A stretch of DNA of 64,000 nt, from positions 125,877 to 189,876 of the forward strand of contig MNCI01011336.1 of NCBI GenBank assembly GCA_015680685.1, in the 5' to 3' direction. Each line of letters begins with the position of its first letter. The stretch's first letter is position 1. Both the position numbers and the translations under genes were made by a program. The stretch comes from Gnetum montanum. Its lineage: Eukaryota; Streptophyta; Gnetopsida; Gnetales; Gnetaceae. Shown here in pieces: positions 23,401 to 34,118 of the stretch. The notes below the pieces were generated by a model. It was not told where the DNA came from and searched no databases. It saw nothing but the letters and a program-made list of their open reading frames with translations.

Positions 23401-23840
23401 TCATTTAGCTCTTTTTTCAGAAGGATCTTGAAACTTTACTAGAGCAACAGTAGTGGGATATGGAACAATTGTGATAATCTTCAATTTTAAAAGGTAAAAT
23501 TGAAATTTCTTTAAATCTTTAACTACTACATATAATTTTTTTTCTATGGGAGAGTATCTTAACTTAGCACCTTTAAGTGGATCGGACATATAAGCACTGG
23601 GGCTTTCTTCCTAATTATCTATCTCTTGAGTTAACATGGAAACCATTGTATGGTCACTTGCAAAGGTGTATAGAAAGAAATCGTTTTCATACCAAGGAGT
23701 GACTAAAATTGGAGCTTCAATTATAGCTTCTTTTATAGCTAAGAAAGCATCTTTACATTCAATAGTCCATGTAATTTCTTCATGTTTCTTTAGCATGGTG
23801 TTAAAATGTCTTAATAGTTTAGCAAACATGGGAATAAATC
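23401..23840 (-). pseudogene. Element K: RT thumb/connection and first RNase H
   Basis: On the - strand: FIPMFAKLLRHFNTMLKKHEE, ITWTIECKDAFLAIKEAIIEAPILVTPWYENDFFLYTFASDHT, then RYSPIEKKLYVVVKDLKKFQFYLL. These are the post-YIDD part of Ty3/gypsy RT and the start of its RNase H. The usual TDAS motif reads TFASDH here. Confidence 0.85.
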
Positions 23841-23908
23841 NNNNNNNNNNNNNNNNNNNNNNNNNNNNNNNNNNNNNNNNNNNNNNNNNNNNNNNNNNNN
23901 NNNNNNNN
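23841..23908. other. 68-base assembly gap (Ns)
   Basis: The run of Ns falls exactly where the RT core, including the YIDD box, should be. About 0.5-0.6 kb of coding sequence is missing between the flanking RT blocks, far more than 68 bases. Either the gap is mis-sized or K carries a real deletion here. Confidence 0.95.
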
Positions 23909-24260
23909 CTCACTGGATATAAGATTTGACTCCAATAGTTTATCAATCTTCCTTTTTATTAATGGTTCAATTTTAAGATTGACTGGTTTTAATTTTTTTC
24001 TAAAAGGTTTAGTTTCAAGCTTAACTACTATTGTGTAAAAAAAGATAAATGGATTATAAACCTTTAAATCTTCATAGGACTAGGCTAAAACATCATTGAG
24101 TTCGTGTAGCAATGTGATTAACATACCTTTTTCATCAAAATGTAAATGTTAACCTATTCGAATAGGGTATTCTTGATTTTTCTTTTTGATTAAAGCAATT
24201 TCAATTTCCACTAATACTTGCTAATCTTTGTATGGTAGGATTTCAATTTCATTATCCATT
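23909..24260 (-). pseudogene. Element K: N-terminal part of reverse transcriptase
   Basis: The - strand reads GMLITLLHELNDVLA-SYEDLK and YNPFIFFYTIVVKLETKPFRKKL, KPVNLKIEPLIKRKIDKLLES. The pattern LL.E..DV.AWSY.DM...DP....H.I......KP.+QK.R..NP.I is the entry of plant gypsy RT. The Trp codon of AWSYED is a stop. Confidence 0.8.
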
Positions 24261-24479
24261 TGAACTTCCCTTGCAATTATGTTGGGTGAAACTTCATTGA
24301 TAAGGATTGAGTCATATCAATAAGTATGTGAAGCTTTAGGAATTTGATTGTAAAATTTCCCTTAACTAGTAAGAAAATAAGTAATTTGATGATCATCATC
24401 AAACACTTGTAAAGATAGATCATTATTAGGGATGGAGTAGCAATCAATCTTTTCCATGATGATTTCAAAATCCCAAGCT

Positions 24480-24900
24480 TTATAAGAAAATGAAAGATCA
24501 ATAACACAAGTATCTTGTGCTAAAGCATTAAGAATGTGGTTTTCATCTCTATGGACATGTTCTAATGTGATAAGATCAAATTCTTTGAATTATTCTAACA
24601 CATATGTCTTGTATGCTCTTATTAAAGGATCCTTATATTCATAAATGTTATTAATTTAATTCACAATTAGTTTTGAATCGTTGTAAATCTTTAACTTTGA
24701 AAGATCAAAGTAAATTTCATACTTTAGTCCATGGATTAAAGCTTCATATTCAACCATGTTGTTTGTCATGGACTTTGAAAAATAAATGGCTTTAAGCTTT
24801 GGAGCTTTCCCAGGTGGAATTAACATAATTCTAGCATCGCACCCTAATTTTGATGACGCTCCATCAACCTAAGTATCCATGTATTCAAGGTATTGAAATT
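24480..24900 (-). pseudogene. Element K: archaeal-type RNase H (aRH)
   Basis: Readable blocks in order: VDGASSKLGCDARIMLIPPGK, TNNMVEYEALIHGLK, LSKLKIYNDSKLIVN, EHVHRDENHILNALA. These are the D...E...D...(D/N) blocks of the second, archaeal-like RNase H found in plant Tat-lineage gypsy elements. In element F the same domain lies between RNase H and integrase. Here it lies upstream of RT in the transcription direction, which is unexpected. Confidence 0.78.
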
Positions 24901-25229
24901 CAAAAATCAAGCTCTTTAATCAATATAAGTATTATCATCATCATAAATTAGATTACCATCTAAGGATTGGATAGTGAGGATTTCACTAATATCCTTGTCC
25001 TTACTAATTGGTGGGGGATCACCAAATAGGAAAATCTTTTTGTCATGCTAGTAGAAAGGTAGTATGTCAATGTGAAGTTCAAAGAGTTCCCTATAAATTT
25101 GGAAATAATATGTTGCATAAGTATAAATACAAGGGTTTATATCTAGTAAGGAGTCTTTCATTCAATCTAAATGTTCATCTAGCTTGTATCCACCAAAATT
25201 AAGATCAATGACTTCCACAAAGTCTACAC

Positions 25230-25720
25230 TTTGATCTATTGATATGACATGAGATTCATTAGGGCTTGAGATGACATGGCGATGGAAAGGTTCCCAAGGA
25301 ATTATTACATGTTTAGATCCTCCTTTGATTGGAATAAGGATTTCTGAGAAATTAGATCTAAGGAAACCTCTAAATTGGAAGAAGGTTTCATATCAACTAC
25401 TAAGATGTTTATGTGACATGAAAAGTTAGGATATTGCTTTAGGTGAATTTGGATATCTTTAAGTGATCCTACCACATGGATGTTGGATTGATCAAATTGG
25501 ATAACACTTCAAGTTTGGAGAATCATTTGTGCTTCTAAATTTTTAGATACTTGAAGAGGCATTACATTTATAGTAGCTTATGAATCCATTAGACAATTAT
25601 GAACATTCTTTCCTAGTATAAGTAAATTAGTTAGGAAACGAGGTTGATCCTTCTTGGCCTATTGATGAAGAATGGTTATGTCAAGGATTCCAACACCATC
25701 TACAAAATGAACTTGTTTTT
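25230..25720 (-). pseudogene. Element K: retropepsin (protease)
   Basis: The frame reads NCLMDS-ATINVMPLQVSKNL, FDQSNIHVVGSLKDIQIHL and FSCHINILVVDM. The catalytic DSGA is DS-stop-A. The family pattern DSGAS.NV.P......L, then G......G.....V fits retropepsin. It sits after gag and before aRH/RT on the same strand. Confidence 0.75.
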
Positions 25721-26570
25721 CATTTATAAAGGTCTTACCTTTATCTCTAGATTCATTGAACAATTCATGTATAGCTTCTTTTGCTTCCTTAAATTATAAA
25801 AGTACATACATGGATATGTTGGCCTTAATCCTTTTCAAATCTTCTATAAGATCATAATTTTTCATCTCACACGTGGGCTTAGGTTGATTTTTGTTGGAAT
25901 GATTATGGATTTTTAATTATGTTCCAAGTTTTTTTTGTTATTGAGATGTATTATTGTGGTTTTCTTTGCTAGGAGGGATGTATGTGTTTCCTTTTGGATT
26001 ACTAGAGTTGTTCATGATGTCACTCATCTTCTTGAATCATGCATTTTTAGGATCAAGGTACTTAATCATGACTTGCTTAAAGGATGCTACTAGTTCATTT
26101 TTAGATTCACTACCGATTTCTAGAACCATTAGTAGGCCTTTTCCCTTTTGGTTGTTTTGTAATTCTTGTGTGATATTCCCATATAATGCTTGGAATTAAG
26201 AACAAGACTTAGATGTTTTCTAGTATTATATAACTCACAATATTCACTAAGAGCTACTTCTCCTAGGTTTCCATTTTCCTCATTATGTTGATTTCTTATC
26301 TTAACATTATTATGTTTTAGTTTAATCACTTCATTAGAAAGCTTTTGTAGGATGGTTAAGACTTAATTCATTGGAGTTTGACCATCAAATTTGGGTAAGT
26401 TGAAGGCTTATGTTGTCTCAGGGAAAGGGATAGAGAGTATAAAAGGGGAATTGATAATATATTGAATTAAGGCCTTTGATTAATCATTATTTAGGCCGAG
26501 GCTTTGTGGAAATAAAGAAGAGAAAGCATGTGGACTTTGAATGTTTCGTAGAGAGTTAAGGATTGAAGGA
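25721..26570 (-). pseudogene. Element K: gag C-terminal part (after the copia X insertion)
   Basis: Short readable blocks (MSDIMNNSSNPKGNTYIPPSK, KHNNVKIRNQHNEENG) in a degraded frame lie between protease and the copia X insertion point. The gag core is on the other side of X at 33,173-33,960, so this is the displaced C-terminal half. Confidence 0.5.
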
Positions 26571-27767
26571 TGTGGACCTTTTGATATGTCAAAACATTAT
26601 GTAAAATGGAGACAAAGGATGTGTGTGTGGTTGTTGTGGTTGTAGGACCAAGATGAGATGACAAGAAATGCACTGGTGTAAAAAAAAGGAGAAAGTCATC
26701 CATAAGGTCTCAAGGATTTATCCACAAAATGCAAGCTTAGAAGAAAAAAATTTAAAGAACATAGACAAGCAAAGTTTTCATCATTGAAGTATGCAAAAGA
26801 TCAAGGTTGTGGACAAGGAATGATGAATTAATCATGCAAAGGAAGGTTGAAGAAAGATGTCTCCTAGAATCATTAGACATCTTGGTAGAATTAGAGGATG
26901 CATAGGCAAAGATGTCTTCAAGAAATAGTAGACGTCGTTTCTCAAAAAAAGACATCTTCCATCAAGAAAATATGTCTTCATAGAATGTAGGCCAGTTTCA
27001 AAAAGACATCTTTCATCAAACAAAGACATCTTCCCAGAATGGAGATTTTAGAAGGATGTCTTCCCCAGACAAAGATGTATTTCTAGAATAGAAGGAAAAT
27101 ACCAAAAGATGTCTCAGGCATGAAGAAGATGTCTTCCATGACCATTAGTGTTGATTGGATAGTTGTTGCACAAGTTCCAAGATGGATTTGGAAATATGAT
27201 AGCTATAAGAATACATCATATGCATTGGGAAATATGCAAGCTAATGTGTAATCATTGTACAATCATTTTGTCAATCATTGTGATCTATGTTGTTCTTCAT
27301 TGTATCATCTTTTTTTCATTGTAAAGTGTGTTGTACCTTAAAGTGAAAGGATCAGCAAACTAAGTTGCATTTATCCCTTGTAATTGTTCTTCCTTGTTTC
27401 CCTCTGGGGTTGTTGTGCTTCTTGTGAGAAGGCATCTTGCTTGAGCTTGTCGAGATCCTATAGGATTGAGTGATTGGTGTTGTGGCACAATACTTCAAAG
27501 TAAAGCTCAAGATTATAAAGGTTGTGGAAACCTGGAAACCAGATTCCAACCTTGATGGAACCTTGTAGGATTGAGTGGTTGGTGTTATGGCACAACACTC
27601 CAGAGTAAGGCTTAAATATTGTATAGGATGTGGGCCCTTTAGACCATATTTGAGAATAATAAATTTTGAAGGTGTGCTTGCGATCTACCCTCCAAGTGTA
27701 AACTACCCAACTTGGAGAGGAACTTATTGCCCCCCCCCCCCTAACCCCTTCTAAGTTTAACAATCCA
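26571..27767 (+). repeat. 5' LTR of copia X
   Basis: It starts TGTGGACCTTTTGATATG and ends ...CAATCCA. It contains many copies of a short quasi-palindrome, AAGACATCTTCC and its complement GGAAGATGTCTT, between about 26,860 and 27,150, then TTGTACAATCATT blocks. A homopolymer of 12 C lies at 27,730. The matching 3' LTR shows the same block order. Confidence 0.88.
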
Positions 27768-27771
27768 CAAG

Positions 27772-27783
27772 TGGTATTGAAGC
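27772..27783 (+). promoter_or_regulatory. Primer-binding site of copia X (diverged initiator tRNA-Met type)
   Basis: TGGTATTGAAGC, four bases after the LTR end, differs at a few places from the standard TGGTATCAGAGC. Position and strand fit. Confidence 0.75.
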
Positions 27784-27824
27784 CTAGTACTCTTCTTTTT
27801 CATCATCAATTTTAAGAGTGAACA

Positions 27825-28750
27825 ATGGAAGGGATATCTTACATAAAGCCATCCATGTTCAATGGATTCAACTTCACCTATTGGAAAGCTATAATGCAAG
27901 GGTTCTTTGAATCCATGGAGTTTGAAGTGTAGGAGTTAATCCTTGAAGGCTATGCTCCTCCTGTCAATAGCTCCATTGACATCATCAAGCCTCGCAACAA
28001 ATGGACATAATAGAAAAAGGATAATTTTATGTTTGATTCAAAATAAAAAATTATTTATATTGTGCATTAAATAAATCTAAATTTAATAAAGTAGCACGAT
28101 GTAAAATAGCCAAAGAAATTTAGCAAACTTTAGAAGCTACCTATGAAGGAACATCTATTGTTAGGCAATCAAAATTGTTAGTTTTACAAAGTGAATATGA
28201 TAAACTCAAAATGAGAGAAAGTGAGAAAATAAAAGATTATTTCTCTAGAGCTATTGATCTTTTTGTAGCTATTAGAGGAATAGGCAATGATTTTCCTGAA
28301 AGCGATGTCATCATCAAAGTGATCAAAACTCTACAACCAGAGTTCAGACCAAAGGTCACAACTATGACGGAGATCAAAAATTTATCAACCCTAAAATTTA
28401 AAGAGCTTCAAAGCACTCTCATTACTTATGAAATGAATCTCATAAGCAAAGAAGCAATCCAAGAAAGACCTATTGCTCTAAAGATTTTCTCCAAGGAGAA
28501 GGAGTTCAATGAACATGATGATGGTAGCAACGATGAGATTGGCCTTCTCTTAAGGAAGCTAAAATGATTGCTAATAAGAAGAAACAAGGGATCATCACAA
28601 CAAAGGTCCAATTTGTTCAAAGGCAAAGAAAGAGGTAGAAATTTTTTAAATTCTAACTTAGATTTCCATTCTCTAAAATGTTGGATTTGTGGATGAAGTA
28701 GCCATAAGACCTTTGAACATCCTAGTAATAGTAATGTGCAACCAAAGAAT
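27825..28750 (+). pseudogene. Copia X: gag polyprotein (UBN2 type)
   Basis: From the ATG at 27,825 the frame reads KPSMFNGFNFTYWKAIMQGF, then, after stops near 27,930-28,130, TYEGTSIVRQSKLLVLQSEYD, KMRESEKIKDYFSRAIDL, FRPKVTTMTEIKNLSTLKFKELQSTLITYE. This is the plant copia capsid domain. A zinc-knuckle remnant CWICG-SSHKTFEH follows at about 28,680-28,720, with a stop and the last Cys lost. Capsid and nucleocapsid would package element RNA. Confidence 0.88.
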
Positions 28751-31101
28751 AGATCCAATAATGAGGAATTGAAAAAGAAAAAATTTTATACTAGTTGGAA
28801 TGATGGTGAGCAAAGTGATGAAAAAGCATGTAATTCTTCCAAAAATTCACACCTCATATCCATGGCACTTACAAATGAAAATTCCTCACATATGGATAAA
28901 CAAGATGGTAAGTGTGGTAAGAGGTATAGTGAATTTTAAAAAGAAAATTTTCTTTTACATCATTTGATTAGGAAGGCAAAGAAATTTATACTTTCTAAGA
29001 TCTACTATTCATTCTAAAGTAAAAGAAGAGATCTTAGACATAAAAGCTAAGATTCAACAACTAACCTATTTTAATAAGGATTGTAGCAAGGCTCAAGAAA
29101 GGGACACTCTTGAGAAAAGCCAAAGAATTTAGAGGAAGCCACACATGAAAATTCAAGCTCAAGTAGAGTCAGGTATGATGATTTTGATCATGAGAAGCAA
29201 ACTCTTAACTATACTCATGATGATCAAAACAAAATTAACACTTGGTCTTGTTAAAAAGGATTTGGTAAGAAAATTGTGCAAGTTCCAATAAGTGAGAATG
29301 AAGAGAAGTGGAGTATTGAAAATAATGCAATAAGTGATCAAGGATTCTATCATAAGGAACATAAACAAATAGAGAGATCATCTACAAAATTTAGTGATAA
29401 AGAACCTAAAGATGAGGATGTACTTCATGGTAGGAGACCTCATCTCAAACTTCATTAATCTTCTCTTCTCATCAATAGGCAAGGTAAGTCAAGGTAGGTT
29501 TTCATCTCTTTACTTCCTAGGTAATAAGAACATGATTTGAAAAGTCCAAAATTGGTTGTGTTTTGTCTATATCAGAAAAGTACTAGAATAATTATTTAGA
29601 ACATCTCTTACATTCATCCTTAAGTCTGTTACAAGTACTTTTATGAAGACTTTTAGTAATTTTTTTGGACCTTCATCTTGTAATAATTTTAGTTTGATTT
29701 CTTGTCTTACATCAAATATTGCTTAATCTAAATTTCTTGATGTCTTTCTTTGTTCATGACCTTTGAGATATTTTTGCTAAGACAAGCCTCTAAAAAATTC
29801 TATCAATATTACTAATTGGAGATCTTGATCTTCACATTTGAGCTTAATATTGGCCTACAATTATAATATTTTTGTTATTTAAAAAATTTGTAAATGCCCA
29901 GATAAGTAGCACATGTGTAGGGGGAGCATATACCTCATTATCCATCACCATCTTGAAGATCTAAAATGTAAGTTAAGTCTTTGGAAACTTCAACCAAGAG
30001 ACATTGAAATAGGAAAATATTCCAAAACGAGCAAAATAAGGACATCAAGAGGTTTTTTTTCTTTTAAGTGGATGGATGAGTCTTGAATTTGTGCTCTAGA
30101 TATCCTTTGGTAAAAATGAAGTGTATATTCATGTTTCTCTATCAACATGATTATCATTTTGTTTTTGAAAAATGGTTGTGGGATTTCCTTGTACAAAAAG
30201 AAAATATGCATGTTTCTCTCGTGGCTTCCATATCCTTGTGTTGATGCTTTTTCAAATTATTAGTTTAATATAGAGATGCTAGTTCTAATGAGATATTTGT
30301 TTCAAATAGCTAGGTAGCTTAATCTATATTTGATCTCTAGCATCAAAATTATGCGTTGCTTTTGAATTAGTTGTAGCTCCTTATTTTGAACTGATGAGAG
30401 AAAATCTTAGTGTATCTTTAGCTCACCTATTTGATATTCAAGAATAAGCTAAAGCAAGAAGTATTTATACTTTTATGAAAGAATGCAAATAGTGATACTA
30501 TTCCTTATAACAATATGAGCAAGAACATGATCATTTTGATTATGATAAAGTATCCACAATTTTGATTGAAATATCTTTCAAGTAGTTTATCTTGAGATGT
30601 ACTTTCTAGCTCAAGAATTTAAATTTTGCATGGCTGGTTTCACATTATAAAGTTGTATTGCTATATTCTTCTTATCATAACGATTTACAAAGATGGAGAA
30701 TATTTGAAGAATCATGCACTATATACTATTAATAGCTTATTGATTTAGAGATAGGTTACTTGATCTTCAAGTTTTATACTTCACTTCTAGTTTAAATATC
30801 ACTTGAAAGGCTTGGATCAGTTCTTGACAAATTTGGGGCAACTCCTCATGGAACTTAGTGATGAAAAATGTGTGCTCTTTAATTGATATTCTTGCTTGCT
30901 AAATTTTTTTTCCTTGGGATTATGCCATGATTGTTGATTATGCTTATTTTATGATACTGCACTTTTACAATGACTCTTTCATTAGTTTATGTGCCTTATC
31001 CCTTTTGCTACTATTTAAAATGGGGGAGAATAGTATGGTTATATTTGTATGATTACTCACCCATTTTCTTAAGTTTTGAACATTAATAAAAAGGATGAGA
31101 T
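28751..31101 (+). other. Decayed internal region of copia X
   Basis: No protease, integrase or RT motif is readable. Short Lys/Glu/Ser-rich frames (28,736-28,939; 29,276-29,458) look like continuation of gag. A GGGGGAGAATAG purine stretch near 31,022 and AAAAAGGATGAGA before 31,102 are polypurine-tract candidates next to the 3' LTR. Confidence 0.45.
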
Positions 31102-31302
31102 TATGGACCTTTTGATGTGTCAAAATGTTAAGTAAAATAAAGACAAAGGATTTGTGTGTCGTTGTAGGACCAAAATGAGATGAAAAGGAATGCACTAGTG
31201 TAAATAAAAGGAGAAAGTCATCTACAAGGTCTCAAGGATTCATCCATAAAAGGAAAGCTTAAAAGAAGAGAATTCAAACACTGTTGATGAGTCATGAATT
31301 TG

Positions 31303-31400
31303 CTGGCTGTGATATCGCTGTCGTGATATTGCAGTGGCTATGATATCACAACCGTGATATCCCATGGGCTGCGATATCGCATACGCGATATCACAGTCTG
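31303..31400 (+). repeat. GATATC palindrome array in U3 of LTR B
   Basis: Five GATATC sites, plus one GATATT variant, occur in about 95 bp just before the TATA box. One is the 12-bp perfect palindrome TGCGATATCGCA at 31,370-31,381. This is the same position that holds CTAATTATTAG units in LTR A and a CGTATACG hairpin in LTR C. Confidence 0.9.
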
Positions 31401-31410
31401 CCTCAATTCC

Positions 31411-31418
31411 TATAAATA
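31411..31418 (+). promoter_or_regulatory. TATA box of LTR B
   Basis: TATAAATA follows the GATATC array. It is in the equivalent position to the TATA boxes of LTRs A and C. Confidence 0.85.
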
Positions 31419-33172
31419 AGAACCAAATTTCCTTTTTTTAGAATCTATTTTTTCCCTTAGCGAAGTTGTGGCAATTTTTCCCTTCCAAAGATAGAATAAT
31501 TTCCTTGTGTTTGCCCATAATGTGGTGATTGAAATTGTGCAACATCCTTTATTTGAGTGTGACATACTTGGACATGCACATGATCGGAAATAAATATCAA
31601 GATTACTTCATCATTGTAGCATTCACTTAGTTTAATTAATTAATTATTTAATTGTTATTTAATCTCTCTCACCCTTATCTCATGTTTAAACATGGAATGA
31701 GTACGACTTAATCATGAGCATTTAAGTGTGACTACTTGGTAACCTAGTAGTGTACCTAGGCCATGTGCTTCGTAGTTCTAGTGGTAGTCGTGAACGAGGT
31801 CCAAGATGTGTACAGATGATTAAGGAACGGATGCTCATCGCACTTAGGCTAGTTTAGATTCTCTCTTACCCTTTCCCCATAGCTTAGTTAATATTATTTT
31901 CCATTTCCTTCAAGAGTAGCATTAGATTAGGAACACATCATACACCTCACTCTAGACTAAACCATACATGACAAAGCTAATACTAGTCCAGGTGGGAAGA
32001 CAGTGAATTGCAACCTAAGGCTAACTATCTAGGTTCCACAAGTAGTTCATCTACGAAGTTCGACCAGATCGCACGTGAAAACGCTCATATTTGTATGGTT
32101 GAGTATAGGGGTACCTCACCACTCATCCACTGTGGACAAGCAAAGTTATCATCATTGAAGCATGTGAAAGATCAAGGTTGTGAACAAGGAATGAGGAATT
32201 CATCATGCAAAGGAAGGTTTAAGAAAGACATCTCATAAAAATAGTAGACGTCTTGGTAGAAGTAGAGGATGCATAGGCAAAGACATCTTTAAGAACTAGC
32301 AAACATCTTTCCTTAGGCAAAGACATTTTCCATCAGGAAAAGATGTCTTCACAGAATATAGGTCAATTTTAGAAAGACATTTTCCATCAAGTAAAGACAT
32401 CTTCCCCGAATGGAGATTTTTGAAGGATGTCTTCCCTAGACAATGATGTCTTTCCAAAATATAAGGCAAATATAGAAAGACGTCTTAGGCATGAAGAAGA
32501 CATCTTCCATGATTGTTAGTGACTATTGGATAGTTATTGCATGAGTTCCTAGATGGATTTGAAAACATGATAGCTATAAGAAGACATCATCTACATTGGG
32601 AAATGTTCAAGCTTATGTGTAATCATTGTACAATCATTGTAATCTCTGTTGTTTTTCATTATATCATAATGTGTTCATTGTTAAGTGTGTTATACCTCAA
32701 AGTGCAAGGATCAACAAACTAAGTTGTATTTATCCCTTGTAATTATTCTTTCTTATTGCCCTACAGGATTGATGTGCTTCTTGCTAGAAGGCATCTTGCT
32801 TGAGCTTGTCAGGATCTTGCAGGATTGAGTGATTGGTGTTATAGCATAATACTCTGGAGTGGAGCTCAAGATTATAAAGGTTATGAAAGCTTGAAAATAA
32901 TATTCCAAACCTAATGGGACCTTGCATGGTTGAGTGGCTAGTTTTGCGGCACAATACTTTGGAGTGGGGTTTCAAGATTGTATAGGGTGTAGACCCTTCA
33001 AACCACATTTGAGAGCAACAAAATCCAAAGGTGTTCTTATTTTTTACCCTTCAAGTGTGGACTATCCAAGTTGGGGAACCATGTTAATTTTGGGTGTGTG
33101 CTTTGCTTCATAAAGTTTTAATTTGGGAAACCTATTCATTCCCCCTACCCCTTTTCTAAGTTCAACAATCCA

Positions 33173-34000
33173 TAGAGGATTATTTTGAAAAGGATTCAAG
33201 ATTATTGGGGTTTGGAAACCTAAGCCAAGAATTTTGAATTGGAATTGCAAAGAGCTTGTGAGAGCGATTTGTTCAAGTTCAACTACTTTAGACATAACTC
33301 CTTGCAAGTTGATGATATTAGGATTAGATTTGATTGTATATGTGAAGAGAGGATCTATGGTTAAGAGGAAAAATTTGAAGATTCCTTCTAGTTGGGGTCA
33401 CATCATACTAGGAACATACGATAATTATTGGAGGAGCCTTAAATTGTAATTTCTAATTGTTTCTTCACTAAGCTTTCGATGGCTAGTAAAGTTACTAGAA
33501 GCTATAGTGAGGCTAGTAAACTTGTTAAATTGAGAGAGGAAACATGATTTGAAGTCATTCCAAGTTGATATTGATGAGGTGGAAAGGGTTAGAAATCAGT
33601 GAGTTATTATGCCTCAGAAGGTGATGATAAAAGACCTACAAGCCACATCATGTTGAACTATGTTGTGGATGCCTCATAGTGTCTCGAAGTTCTAAAAATG
33701 TTGATGAGCATCATTGAAAGAGGGATCGAAAGAAAGGGAAGTATGTTGAAGAGGTTTTGGAATTGGGTTGAAGTCTTGAAAATTAAAAGAATTTTTGACT
33801 AAAGGTTGAGCAGCAGGATTTGCCATGTTTGAAGAATGTGAGGGCTTAGATCTAAATCTTGTAGGGATATGACTTGGAAAGTGACTAGCTAAAATTTTTT
33901 GTTTTGTTGCTTTCCTAGTCCAAGGCCTAAAAGTTTCACTAGGTCTAATCATAAACTAGATTAACAACAAAGGAAATTTTTTATGGACTTTTTGATTAAA
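33173..34000 (-). pseudogene. Element K: gag N-terminal and core region
   Basis: On the - strand a likely start reads MANPAAQPLVKNSFNFQD (near 33,830), then WNDFKSCFLSQFNKFTSLTI, SEETIRNYNLRLLQ and FFLLTIDPLFTYTIKS, NIINLQGVMSKVVELEQIAL. The pattern W.DFK..FL..F..........R.LSEETI..YN.R...L matches the Retrotrans_gag family. Stops and shifts are present. It is cut by copia X at 33,172. Confidence 0.72.
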
Positions 34001-34091
34001 GTAGGAAGGAAAGGAAGGAAAGAAAGGAAATTGAAACCAAGGATAAGACGACAGAGGAATGAATGATGGTTGAGGGAAACTATAATGATTG

Positions 34092-34110
34092 CCCTTCTTC
34101 TAATGTGCCA
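34092..34110 (-). promoter_or_regulatory. Primer-binding site of element K
   Basis: On the - strand TGGCACATTAGAAGAAGGG lies a few bases after the LTR edge (34,119). It matches the TGGCGCTAGAAGGAGGG of element D closely. This fixes the 34.1-37.3 kb repeat as the 5' LTR and K's orientation as -. Confidence 0.72.
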
Positions 34111-34118
34111 AAGAGGGA

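Larger units (their letters stand above)
31285..32128 (+). mobile_element. Solo LTR B (family of LTRs A and C) with target duplication ACTGT
   Basis: The LTR begins TGATGAG and ends CTCATCC (one base off CTCATCA). It is flanked by perfect direct repeats ACTGT at 31,280-31,284 and 32,129-32,133. No internal region is present, so it is a solo LTR left by LTR-LTR recombination. R/U5 blocks match LTR A and C (ACTTGGTAACCTAGTAGTG, GGTTGAGTATAGGGG, GTACCTCACC). Confidence 0.93.
26571..33172 (+). mobile_element. Ty1/copia retrotransposon X, decayed, inserted in gag of K
   Basis: Direct repeats 26,571-27,767 and 31,102-33,172 (the second split by LTR B) are its LTRs. A copia-type primer site and copia gag follow the first. 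The flanks on both sides are the gag of K on the - strand, so X entered K. No clear 5-bp target duplication is seen (AAGGA left, TAGAG right). Protease, integrase and RT are not recognisable in the remaining 2.3 kb, so the element is largely gutted. Confidence 0.85.
31102..33172 (+). repeat. 3' LTR of copia X, interrupted by LTR B
   Basis: Sequence 31,102-31,284 plus 32,134-33,172 aligns in order with 26,571-27,767, for instance GACCTTTTGAT, GAATGCACT(A/G)GTGTAAA, GACAAGCAAAG, AGACATCTTCC units, CAATCATTGTACAATCATT and the closing CAACAATCCA. The interruption is exactly LTR B plus its target duplication. Confidence 0.9.
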
